Positions 1 to 6,800 of a stretch of DNA of 8,404 bases are shown here, one piece after another (within the stretch, counting starts at the first letter, position 1; each line of letters begins with the position of its first letter). The stretch spans positions 1 to 8,404 of the forward strand of contig CAZVLM010000026.1 in the NCBI GenBank assembly GCA_964628065.1, read 5' to 3'. A program made the position numbers and the translations under genes. The DNA comes from CAIXMG01 sp964628065 (lineage in GTDB: Bacteria > Patescibacteriota > Minisyncoccia > Phycocordibacterales > UBA1006). Below the pieces are notes generated by a model. It was not told where the DNA came from. It ran no database searches and worked only from the letters and a program-made list of their open reading frames with translations.

Positions 1-19
1 AACGCTTTTGTTACAACAA

Positions 20-51
20 AAAGGCCAGCACATTGTATGTGACTGGCCTTT
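20..51. terminator. Stem-loop terminator at the window's left edge
   Basis: AAAGGCCAG (20-28) pairs with CTGGCCTTT (43-51). The stem is extended by CACA (29-32) with TGTG (38-41), with one bulged A at 42 and the loop TTGTA. The right side is followed by TTAATTATT rather than a clean T-run. The left side reads as TTTTTGTTG on the minus strand, so it may stop transcription better leftward or act in both directions. The gene it serves lies outside the window. Confidence 0.65.
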
Positions 52-70
52 AATTATTAACAGGAATGTG

Positions 71-76
71 TATACT
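71..76 (+). promoter_or_regulatory. Possible -10 box for the DUF1599 gene
   Basis: TATACT matches the sigma-70 -10 consensus at five of six positions and is the best candidate between the left terminator and the DUF1599 gene. There is no good -35 box: the best 16-bp-spaced hexamer, TTTAAT at 49-54, matches only three of six. Transcription would start near 83 and give a leader of about 35 nt, longer than the leaders predicted for the other genes here. Confidence 0.35.
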
Positions 77-117
77 GGTGGAGAACCGTAAAAAATCACA
101 AACCAAAAACTTTGACT

Positions 118-663
118 ATGGCAGCTAAACCAGTAGATCAACACTTTGATGGACTTATTCAGGAGGCGATGAGGATAGGAACTGAAAAGATGAGTATTTA
201 TGGCACATCTTGGACCTCATACAGGCCAGTCTCACTTCTTACAAGAATGCTTAACAAAGGAAAGCGGATTGTAACTATTCAGCAAACCGGGGAAAATCAG
301 GTAGGCGAAAAAATATCTGACGGTTTCCGGGAGATTATGAATTACGCCGTACTGCTTGCGATTATGATAGAGCAAAAGGTTGAGCTTCATGCCCAATTGT
401 TACCTGATGCAGTTACTGAATACCGAAAGGCGGTATTCCAAAAGGCAAAAGAAATAATGCTTAAGAAAAACCATGACTATGGTGAAGCTTGGCGCAAAAT
501 GTCGCAAGAGGAAATTATCGACGAAATTAACGTAAAAATTCAGAGGATGAAAAGCGTTCTCGCAATTAAATCTGAAGTTTCGAGCGATAATGTTTACGAC
601 GTTATTAACTACTGCGCTTTTGAGTTGATACTTTTAGAAGAAAAAGTTCATAGAGACCTTTAA
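118..663 (+). CDS. DUF1599 / Nmad1 (nucleotide modification associated domain 1) protein
   Basis: A 181-aa soluble, mostly helical protein built of two DUF1599-type repeats, as in the family I recall from Bacteroidetes and phages. Numbering from the ATG at 118, repeat 1 has YGTSW (28-32), a basic K/R-rich helix and EIMNYAV (72-78). Repeat 2 has DYGEAW (120-125), KIQRMKS (140-146) and DVINYC (161-166). The paired (H/D)YG-x-(S/A)W and (I)NY signatures are the main support. The family was named from comparative genomics as linked to nucleotide modification; its biochemical activity is not known to me. I chose ATG 118 over an in-frame TTG at 112. No Shine-Dalgarno sequence is suitably spaced: GGTGGAG at 77-83 is about 35 nt away. 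It converges with the dCTP deaminase-like gene, which fits a shared theme of nucleotide-pool handling, though that link is inferred. Confidence 0.8.
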   Translation: MAAKPVDQHFDGLIQEAMRIGTEKMSIYGTSWTSYRPVSLLTRMLNKGKRIVTIQQTGENQVGEKISDGFREIMNYAVLLAIMIEQKVELHAQLLPDAVTEYRKAVFQKAKEIMLKKNHDYGEAWRKMSQEEIIDEINVKIQRMKSVLAIKSEVSSDNVYDVINYCAFELILLEEKVHRDL

Positions 664-675
664 AAATTAAATTGT

Positions 676-707
676 AAAAAGCCCCGGGAAATTCCCAGGG
701 CTTTTTT
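676..707. terminator. Bidirectional terminator between DUF1599 gene and dcd
   Basis: AAAAAGCCC (676-684) pairs with GGGCTTTTT (698-706). After a single C·A mismatch (685/697) the stem continues as GGGA/TCCC around a 3-nt loop. There is a T6 run at 702-707 on the plus strand and a matching T5 run on the minus strand. It therefore suits both convergent genes, whose stop codons lie about 15 nt to its left and a few nt to its right. Confidence 0.9.
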
Positions 708-709
708 CA

Positions 710-1435
710 TTATGCAGTTCTTTTGATGTCCTTATCCTTATACAGGCGGGGAAGCATGCCTTCCGGCTTCCAGTTGGCCTCGAGGACCGAGACGTCTTGC
801 GAGTTCGCGTATTTTCCTGCAACGCTGTAATTGTTCTCCTTGGAAATGATGGGTCCTGTTTCGAAGAAGATGATCTGCGCGATGCGCCGTCCGACGACGA
901 GAGGAATCGTGTAGTCGCGGGAGTTGTTCGTGATTTCCATCGTCCATCGATTGACGTATCCCACGTCGCCCCAGCCTGCGCACTTGCAGACTTCGATGAA
1001 GCTTCGTCCCATCGACGATCGCGCCTTCATCATGGTCGTGATGTGATCTTTGCCTCCGATGAATTCGTTCGTATGCGCGAGAATGGTCTGGCCGGGAAGC
1101 AGCAAGAAGACTTTGTCATCTTCCGCGATACCGTCGGTCCAGTCCATCTTCAAGTCCTTAAAAGCTTCTTTCGCAGAAATGGCCTTTTCAGGATTACTTG
1201 CGCCCCATACGCGCTCCATTGAACGCTGGCTATAGATATTGAAAATTCCGTTCGTTGGTTGTGGGGGCTGTTCGCGGAAAATGTACTCTCCAAGTGTTAC
1301 GTCATAACTCGAAGTGTTTACGTGGTCGTTATTAAAAGGATAAATAATAATATCTCCAGCCTCTTTTGCCTCAAGAATTTTTAAATCTGAATATGCGATA
1401 TGGGTTAAGTATATGCCTCTTGGACAAGGAGTCAA
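710..1435 (-). CDS. dcd: dCTP deaminase / dUTPase family protein
   Basis: A 241-aa frame, counted from TTG at 1435, belonging to the trimeric dCTP deaminase/dUTPase fold. Enzymes of this fold make dUTP from dCTP, or dUMP directly in bifunctional members, to feed dTMP synthesis. Visible signatures are SDLKILEAKEAGDI (16-29), SSYDVTLG (42-49), the phosphate-binding RSSMGR (139-144), GWGDVGY (154-160), MEITNNS (166-172, where E167 sits at the catalytic Glu position) and VGRRIAQIIF (181-190). It is longer than the usual ~190-204 aa, mostly through extra sequence between about 58 and 108. The start is uncertain: TTG 1435 is itself the -35 box of a strong promoter, homology begins only near residue 16, and no ATG or GTG lies between. 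An ATC at 1399 is a possible start. The coding part at 721-1140 is about 53% GC, higher than its neighbours. Deaminase versus dUTPase cannot be settled by eye. Confidence 0.85.
   Translation of the reverse strand: MTPCPRGIYLTHIAYSDLKILEAKEAGDIIIYPFNNDHVNTSSYDVTLGEYIFREQPPQPTNGIFNIYSQRSMERVWGASNPEKAISAKEAFKDLKMDWTDGIAEDDKVFLLLPGQTILAHTNEFIGGKDHITTMMKARSSMGRSFIEVCKCAGWGDVGYVNRWTMEITNNSRDYTIPLVVGRRIAQIIFFETGPIISKENNYSVAGKYANSQDVSVLEANWKPEGMLPRLYKDKDIKRTA
1408..1435 (-). promoter_or_regulatory. Sigma-70-type promoter for dcd
   Basis: On the minus strand TTGACT (1435-1430) and TATACT (1413-1408) each match consensus at five of six positions and are 16 bp apart. Transcription should start near 1401, inside the open frame of dcd and downstream of its nominal TTG start. 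Confidence 0.65.
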
Positions 1436-1458
1436 ACTCTTTATTTTTAAGCCTTTTA

Positions 1459-1467
1459 TGGTACAGT
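1459..1467 (+). promoter_or_regulatory. Extended -10 promoter for argS, predicted leaderless
   Basis: TGGTACAGT has the TG of an extended -10 element and a four-of-six -10 hexamer (TACAGT, 1462-1467). Only 6 nt separate it from the argS ATG at 1474, so transcription would begin at or within a base of the start codon. No convincing -35 box is seen. Confidence 0.5.
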
Positions 1468-1473
1468 AACCCT

Positions 1474-3246
1474 ATGACAATCAGGGAAAAACTCAATAAA
1501 GCCATAGGGGAAGCCCTTGGAAGCCTTGGCATTTCTGGAGTTTCGTTTACCTTGGAGCATCCGACAGAGCTTTCTCATGGAGATTACGCGACGAACGTGG
1601 CACTTTCAAGCGCGAAGCAAATCGGTAAAAGTCCGCGGGAAGTGGCGGAAATGGTAGTTGCCGAACTTGAGAAAAATAAGATGACTGAAATTGAATCAGT
1701 AAGCATTGCAGGTCCGGGGTTTATTAACTTCAAACTTGCGAAGGAATTTTTCGCGGAAGAAATTCCAAGCATTATTTCTAGTGATAAAAATTTTGGAAAT
1801 GTTTCGATTCATGCAGGGAAGAAAATTTTAGTGGAACATTCAAGTCCGAACTTATTCAAGCCGTTCCATGTGGGGCACATGATGAACAATGCGATTGGGG
1901 AGTCGCTGGTGCGACTCATGAAGGCGTCAGGCGCAGAAGTGCGAACGATGTCATTTCCGTCTGATATTTCGTTAGGAATTGCAAAGGCTGTTTATGCGCT
2001 TGCATATGATCCAGGCTTGGCTTCTCAAGTTTTAAATACCGTAGAAACAGCTGAAAAATCAAAATTAGCTGGAGCAGCATACGTTATTGGAACGCAAATG
2101 TACGACGCTTCTGCTGATGTACAGACGAAAGTTAAAGAGGTTGCTGATGTGCTTTACGACTACGTCTCTAATTATCTTTATCAAACAGGTATAAATAAAG
2201 GATACCCTAGAGATAATGAAGAAAAACATAAGTGGACAGAGCTTTACCTGTCTTTTAGTGAGGCATCTAAAGAATACTTGTTTGGATTCCTAAGAGATAT
2301 ATTAGAATCTGAGTTTGATAATTTTATTTTTGAAAGTGAAACAGGCAACATAGGAAAAGAGTTGGTGTTAGAAAATACACCAAATACGTTTACTGAAAGT
2401 GAAGGGGCAATTGTTTATATTCCTGATGAATCAAAAAAACATATTAGTACTTCAGTGTTTATAAACTCTCAAGGAAATCCTACTTATGAGGCTAAAGATT
2501 TGGGATTGTTGAAATTAAAATTTGAAAGAGAAAATCCTGATTTATCATTGTTTGTAACCGATTATCAGCAGATCCCTCACTTTGATGCTGTGTTAGATGC
2601 AGCAGAAAAGATTCAGAAAGAATGGAAGGAAAAATCCGTGCATATTCCCCATGGCAGAATGTCTTTCAGAGGCGAGAAAATGTCTTCACGGCTTGGAAAT
2701 GTTCCGATGGCTAGCGATATCATTGATTCGGTTTTAGGAGAGGTGACTGAGAGGTCTGGAGATAGGAAGCTTGATGCAGGCACTGAAATGTCTATCGCCA
2801 TTAGCGCGATCAAGTTCGCCATCCTCCGTGCAAAGCCAGGACAGAACATCAACTTTGATCCTGAGACATCTCTTTCATTTGAAGGAGATTCGGGGCCATA
2901 CTTGCAGTACACTCATGCACGTATTTCAAGCCTAATTGAAAAAGCTGAAGGTCTTGGAATTACAGCTAAATACTTAGAAGGATTAGAGATTTCTGATGTA
3001 GAAAAGATTGCTTACCGATTGCCTGAAGTGGTAGAAATGGCGATTCGTGAATATGCACCACAGTATGTTGTGACTTATCTCTTGCAAGTAGCTCAAGCGT
3101 TCAATTCTTATTACGCTTCGAATATTATTGTTGATGAGGCAAACAAAGAAGTCTCAGCTCATCGCTTAGCAATTGCAAAAGCAGTACAGATTGTACTTAA
3201 AAACGGATTGAACTTATTGGGAATTAAGGCTCCGGATAAGATGTAA
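1474..3246 (+). CDS. argS: Arginyl-tRNA synthetase
   Basis: A 590-aa class Ia synthetase that charges tRNA-Arg with arginine. Domains in order: an N-terminal Add-1 domain (about 1-110) with the typical HGDYATNVA stretch; the Rossmann catalytic core with HSSPN just before HVGH (132-135, the HIGH motif); the signature loop GRMSFRGEKMSSRLGN with KMSSR at 402-406 (the KMSKS equivalent); and a C-terminal helical DALR anticodon-binding domain from about 470, opening with YLQYTHARI. Length is normal for ArgRS. The start at 1474 is chosen because the Add-1 domain begins there; the frame runs on upstream to 1366 but that part lies antisense to dcd. There is no Shine-Dalgarno sequence, and the promoter implies a leaderless mRNA. 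The central part at 2161-2580 is about 31% GC by hand count against 45-47% on either side. The TAA stop forms the first bases of the terminator arm. Confidence 0.97.
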   Translation: MTIREKLNKAIGEALGSLGISGVSFTLEHPTELSHGDYATNVALSSAKQIGKSPREVAEMVVAELEKNKMTEIESVSIAGPGFINFKLAKEFFAEEIPSIISSDKNFGNVSIHAGKKILVEHSSPNLFKPFHVGHMMNNAIGESLVRLMKASGAEVRTMSFPSDISLGIAKAVYALAYDPGLASQVLNTVETAEKSKLAGAAYVIGTQMYDASADVQTKVKEVADVLYDYVSNYLYQTGINKGYPRDNEEKHKWTELYLSFSEASKEYLFGFLRDILESEFDNFIFESETGNIGKELVLENTPNTFTESEGAIVYIPDESKKHISTSVFINSQGNPTYEAKDLGLLKLKFERENPDLSLFVTDYQQIPHFDAVLDAAEKIQKEWKEKSVHIPHGRMSFRGEKMSSRLGNVPMASDIIDSVLGEVTERSGDRKLDAGTEMSIAISAIKFAILRAKPGQNINFDPETSLSFEGDSGPYLQYTHARISSLIEKAEGLGITAKYLEGLEISDVEKIAYRLPEVVEMAIREYAPQYVVTYLLQVAQAFNSYYASNIIVDEANKEVSAHRLAIAKAVQIVLKNGLNLLGIKAPDKM

Positions 3247-3347
3247 GTAAAAAACCTCCTAGCCGGAGCTAAAATATTTTTCGATGCGAACGCGAGCTAT
3301 GTGAGCGAGAAAAATATTTTAGCGAAGGTGTAGAGGTTTTTTACTTA
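3244..3347. terminator. Two-tier inverted repeat acting as shared terminator of convergent genes
   Basis: The outer arms TAAGTAAAAAACCTC (3244-3258) and GAGGTTTTTTACTTA (3333-3347) are a perfect 15-bp match with T6 on both strands. This is a classic bidirectional terminator for argS (+) and the membrane protein gene (-). Inside it lies a second perfect 15-bp inverted repeat, GCTAAAATATTTTTC (3268-3282) and GAAAAATATTTTAGC (3309-3323), separated from the outer stem by 9 nt on each side. The apical 26 nt contain GCGAGC and GTGAGC. The whole 104-nt structure fills the gap between the two genes. Confidence 0.85.
3268..3323. repeat. Inner palindromic element within the argS terminator
   Basis: A perfect 15-bp inverted repeat around a 26-nt GC-richer centre, nested within an otherwise ordinary terminator stem. 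A terminator does not need this inner unit, so it may be a small dispersed palindrome (REP- or MITE-like) that landed in the terminator loop. No second copy occurs in this window, so dispersal is untested. Confidence 0.45.
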
Positions 3348-3352
3348 ATTAT

Positions 3353-3607
3353 TTATTTAGCCAATAGATGAAAGACATTAAAGTAAGCAAGTGCGGTGAT
3401 AACTCCCCAGATGAGGTAGAACACCACATTGTGCCACATGTCTCGCTTGAACGCGCCTCCTACTACGAGGGCGATTGAGCCTGCCATGTTGGCAATTAAA
3501 AAGAGTTCGCCGCCGAATGGGATAACTTTAAATAGGGTAAGCCCATACGTTGCAAGGATGGTAATAGTTCCGAACCATCCGATGAAATTTCCAAATACTT
3601 CTAACAT
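3353..3607 (-). CDS. Small three-helix membrane protein, CBU_0592-like
   Basis: An 84-aa inner-membrane protein with three predicted transmembrane helices, at about residues 5-26, 30-51 and 57-79. Helix 1 is rich in glycine and aromatics (FIGWFGTITILATYGL). It is followed by a short polar turn, a second helix with ANMAGS, a basic loop (FKRDMWHN) and a third helix with FYLIWGVI. The spacing G-W-x-G...Y-G-L...N-x-x-G-S...W resembles the CBU_0592 family of small membrane proteins, whose function I do not know. The frame stays open upstream to 3772, but ATG 3607 is chosen because it sits 6 nt after a near-perfect promoter and the upstream part is antisense to the T-box. The gene converges with argS, shares its terminator, and is divergent from ileS. 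Confidence 0.75.
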   Translation of the reverse strand: MLEVFGNFIGWFGTITILATYGLTLFKVIPFGGELFLIANMAGSIALVVGGAFKRDMWHNVVFYLIWGVITALAYFNVFHLLAK

Positions 3608-3613
3608 GTGACT

Positions 3614-3642
3614 ATTATAGATTGCATTTTTCTTTATTTCAA
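3614..3642 (-). promoter_or_regulatory. Near-consensus leaderless promoter for the membrane protein gene
   Basis: On the minus strand TTGAAA (3642-3637, five of six) is followed after exactly 17 bp by a perfect TATAAT (3619-3614), then 6 nt (AGTCAC) to the ATG at 3607. Transcription should start at about the A of ATG. This is the strongest promoter in the window. Confidence 0.8.
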
Positions 3643-3649
3643 GTATTAT
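3622..3649 (+). promoter_or_regulatory. Probable promoter for the T-box leader and ileS
   Basis: TATTAT (3644-3649) matches the -10 consensus at five of six positions, with a weak TTGCAT (3622-3627) 16 bp upstream. Transcription would start near 3656, just before the T-box structures. It occupies the same DNA as the divergent membrane-protein promoter, so the two may compete for polymerase. Confidence 0.5.
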
Positions 3650-3659
3650 GCGAGTATGC

Positions 3660-3827
3660 AAGCGTTGACCCGGCCAATCACCGGAGAGTTTCGGGAAGAA
3701 ATCCGCAAGGATGTAGAACCCGACGGGTAAGCCCGTTATCGCAGGAATGAGAAGTAACCAAGGTGGTACCACGAAGAAATTCGTCCTTGAAGCATGACGT
3801 GTGTCGTGCTTTGCGGACGAATTTTTT
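3660..3827 (+). promoter_or_regulatory. T-box riboswitch (tRNA-Ile sensing) upstream of ileS
   Basis: A 5' leader that binds tRNA-Ile and allows ileS transcription when the tRNA is uncharged. Stem I is very short: CCGG (3670-3673) and CCGG (3681-3684) enclose CCAATCA, with the likely Ile specifier ATC at 3677-3679. Stem II is ATCC-GCAA-GGAT (3701-3712), with a GNRA loop, flanked by AAGAA and GTAGAA, which resemble an S-turn. Stem III is ACGGG-TAAG-CCCGT (3723-3736). The T-box core is AGGTGGTACCACG (3761-3773). The antiterminator folds fully: CAAGG (3759-3763) with CCTTG (3785-3789), bulge TGGTACC (3764-3770, with TGG to pair with the tRNA NCCA end), then ACGAA-GAAA-TTCGT (3771-3784). TTCGTCC is also the 5' arm of the terminator, so the two folds exclude each other. 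From memory it closely resembles actinobacterial ileS ultrashort-stem-I leaders. Confidence 0.92.
3777..3827 (+). terminator. Regulated intrinsic terminator of the ileS T-box
   Basis: AAATTCGTCC (3777-3786) pairs with GGACGAATTT (3815-3824). An upper stem AGCATGA (3791-3797) pairs with TCGTGCT (3804-3810) with one G·U pair. The T6 run is 3822-3827. The 5' arm overlaps the antiterminator's 3' strand, which makes this the OFF state when tRNA-Ile is charged. It ends 25 nt before the ileS ATG. Confidence 0.9.
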
Positions 3828-3852
3828 ATTATCTATTTTATTACTTACCTAT

Positions 3853-6800
3853 ATGAACCCAAACCCACAAGAACAAGAGAAGTCTGCTGTAGCGCAGAGA
3901 GAAGAAGCAATGGTGAACTTCTGGAAAGAAAACAAATTCTTCGAGAAGAGTCTTTTGAACGCAACCAAAGGCGACTGCATTTTCTACGATGGTCCGCCGT
4001 TTGCGACAGGACTTCCGCACTACGGACATATTCTCGGAGGAACCGGAAAGGATGCGATTGCGCGGTACAAAACCATGCAGGGATTTCGCGTACCACGAAA
4101 GTGGGGATGGGATACTCATGGATTACCGATTGAAACAATTGTAGAAAAGAGTTTGGGTATTACATCTAAAAAACAAATTGAAGAAATGGGACTTGATACA
4201 TTCGCACGCGAAGCTCGATCAAAGGTGTTGGGATTTGTAAGTGATTGGAAAAAGACTGTTGATCGCACTGCACGATGGGTAGACTTTGACGGATCGTACA
4301 AAACCATGGACACGACATTTATCGAGTCGGTATGGTGGGCGCTCGGAGAACTTAATAAGAAAGGACTTATCTACGAAGCTGATCGAATCTTGCCATATTG
4401 CCCTCGATGTCAGACGCCTTTGGCGAATGCGGAAATCGCGATGGATAACAGCTACAAGGATATTGTGGATATTTCTGTGTATGTGAAAATGCAATTGAAA
4501 AATCGCGAGAATGAATACTTCCTCGCATGGACAACAACGCCATGGACGCTTCCTGGAAACACGGCGCTTGCGGTGAATCCAGAACTTTCGTATGTAAAAG
4601 TTTCATTTGAAAGCGGTATCTACTATATTGGAAAAGATCGATATGAAACCGTCTTCAAAGATAAAGCAGCAGAGATTGTTGGAGAACTTACCGGCGCAGA
4701 GCTAGTTGGCATTTCGTACGTACCACCATTTGATTACTTTGCGCATAGCGATGTTTCAAAGAGTGACAAGATTTGGAAAGTGTACGCAGCAGATTTCGTT
4801 ACGGCTGATACCGGAACGGGTATTGTGCATATCGCGCCATCATTCGGAGAAGACGATGCGGCGCTTGCCAAAAATAATTCTATTCCAAGAATCAAGCATG
4901 TAGCGCTCGATGGAACATTTATTCCAGAGGTAACCCACTTTACAGGGGTGCACGCAAAACCAAAAGAGGATCATCAGGCCGGAGATGTAGAAATCATCAA
5001 ATACCTTGCGCACAACCACTTGTTGTTTGCGAAGGAAAAAATTACCCACAGTTATCCGCATTGCTACCGATGCGAAACACCACTTTTGTACTACGGACTT
5101 TCGTCATGGTTCATTAAAGTTCAGGAATACAAGAAGCGAATGCTTGAACTGAACGAGGGTATTGTATGGGTGCCTGCGCACCTTCGCGATGGGCGATTCA
5201 AGCACGTACTTGAAAATGCGCCGGACTGGAACTTCTCTCGAAATCGTTTCTGGGCAAGTCCGCTTCCGATTTGGAAGTCGGCTTCGGGGAAGATGAAGTT
5301 CATTTCTTCAGTTGAAGAATTAAGAAGCAACGCAAAACGCGCTCGCAATACGTATACCGCAATGCGACATGGGCAGGCTCATAGCAATGTTGCGAAGACA
5401 TGGGACTGCGGACATGATCCTGAAAATCACTTAACCGAAGAAGGGAAACAGCAGGTTGCGACCTCTGCAGAAAGTCTGAAACACCAGTCGTTTGACCTCA
5501 TTATCGCGTCTCCGTTTTTGCGAACTCAAGAAACAGCGCAAGCGGTTGCAAGTGCGCTTGGTATTCCAGTAGAAACCATTATTACTGATGCGCGATTAAG
5601 TGAGTGGAATGTCGGAACTGAATTTGACCGAAAGTCACTGGATTACTTCTTTGATACTCGAAATAAGTCCGATAATCGATACGAGTTCGAAGCGCATGGA
5701 GGAGAATCCTTCAGTAGTGTTATCAAGCGAGCAGGTGATTTACTTACAGAACTTGAAAATAAATATGAAGGAAAAAATATTCTGTTGATCGGACATGGTT
5801 CATCTATTCGCGCACTTGAGATGCTCGCAGAAGGGTTTACGTTTAATGAGCTTCTTAAAAAACAGGCAAAAGCGTTAAATTATAAAAATGCAGAATTTAG
5901 AACAATTGATTATGTTCCGCTTCCGCATAACGAGAACTACGAGCTTGATCTGCATCGGCCTTACATCGACGTGATCAAACTTGAAATCGATGGAGAGGAA
6001 TACACCAGAATCCCAGAGGTGATTGACTGCTGGTTCGAGTCAGGCTCAATGCCATTTGCGCAGGATCATTATCCGTTTGAAAGACCAGAGTGGATGAATG
6101 AAAACTTTCCGGCAGATTTCGTGGCGGAGTACATCGCTCAGACACGAACATGGTTCTATTACACATTGCTCGTTTCGACTATCTTGTTTGATAAGGCACC
6201 ATTTAAGCATGTCGTTACAACAGGAAACTTGAATGGAACGGATGGACAGAAAATGTCCAAGTCAAAGGGGAATTATCCTGACCCATGGATTCTTATGAAT
6301 AAGTATGGAGCTGATGCGCTTCGTATGTACCTCATGTCGTCAGTGCTTATGAAGGGAGAAGACTCGAACTTCATGGAGAAGACAGTGGATGATATCTATA
6401 AGAAGACGATTTTGCGACTAGAGAATTGTCTTTCATTCATCGATATGTACGAAGTTCCAAAGGATGTTTGGAAGAAGGGGGAACAGTCTGAGAATGTCCT
6501 TGATCAGTGGATTATTGCACGACTTGCACAAGTAATTGGTGAAGCGACATCTGGATTTGAATCGTACAATACAGTTGAAGCAACAAAAGGATTTGGATTG
6601 TTTGTTGATGATCTCTCAGCGTGGTATTTGCGACGATCGCGTGATCGATTTAAGAGTGATAATGCCAATGATCGAATTTCAGCAGGGAAGACACTGGTTA
6701 CGGTTCTCGTTGAATTCTCGAAAGTCGTTGCGCCAATCATGCCGTTCATTTCTGAAATGATTTATCAGAAGATGCGAACGGAAAGCTCTAAGGAGTCGGT

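Noticed and set aside
77..83. GGTGGAG as a Shine-Dalgarno site for the DUF1599 gene
   Set aside because: It is about 35 nt from ATG 118, far too distant, and no start codon in a long frame follows at proper spacing.
738..983. 81-aa minus-strand open frame
   Set aside because: Frame-shifted shadow of dcd with biased Arg/His content and no domain.
797..1222. 141-aa plus-strand open frame
   Set aside because: Shadow of dcd in the GC-rich part: cysteine- and arginine-rich, with no promoter, start signal or recognisable domain.
1366..1473. Upstream extension of argS by 36 codons
   Set aside because: It runs antisense through dcd, adds no ArgRS homology, and lies upstream of the argS -10 element; the Add-1 domain begins at ATG 1474.
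3608..3772. 55-codon N-terminal extension of the minus-strand membrane protein
   Set aside because: This stretch is the complement of the T-box and of both promoters; a near-consensus promoter places the start at ATG 3607.
3763..3852. GTG-start N-terminal extension of ileS
   Set aside because: The GTG lies within the T-box core and the frame merely crosses the terminator hairpin; IleRS homology starts after ATG 3853.
3801..5348. Several 60-110-aa frames on both strands over the first half of ileS
   Set aside because: All overlap a strongly conserved synthetase gene, with no independent promoter, start signal or domain.
5344..5922. Separate histidine phosphatase gene wrongly fused to ileS
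   Set aside because: There is no stop, frameshift or internal start at either border, and the IleRS motifs LHRP, CWFESGSM and KMSKS resume in the same frame after it.
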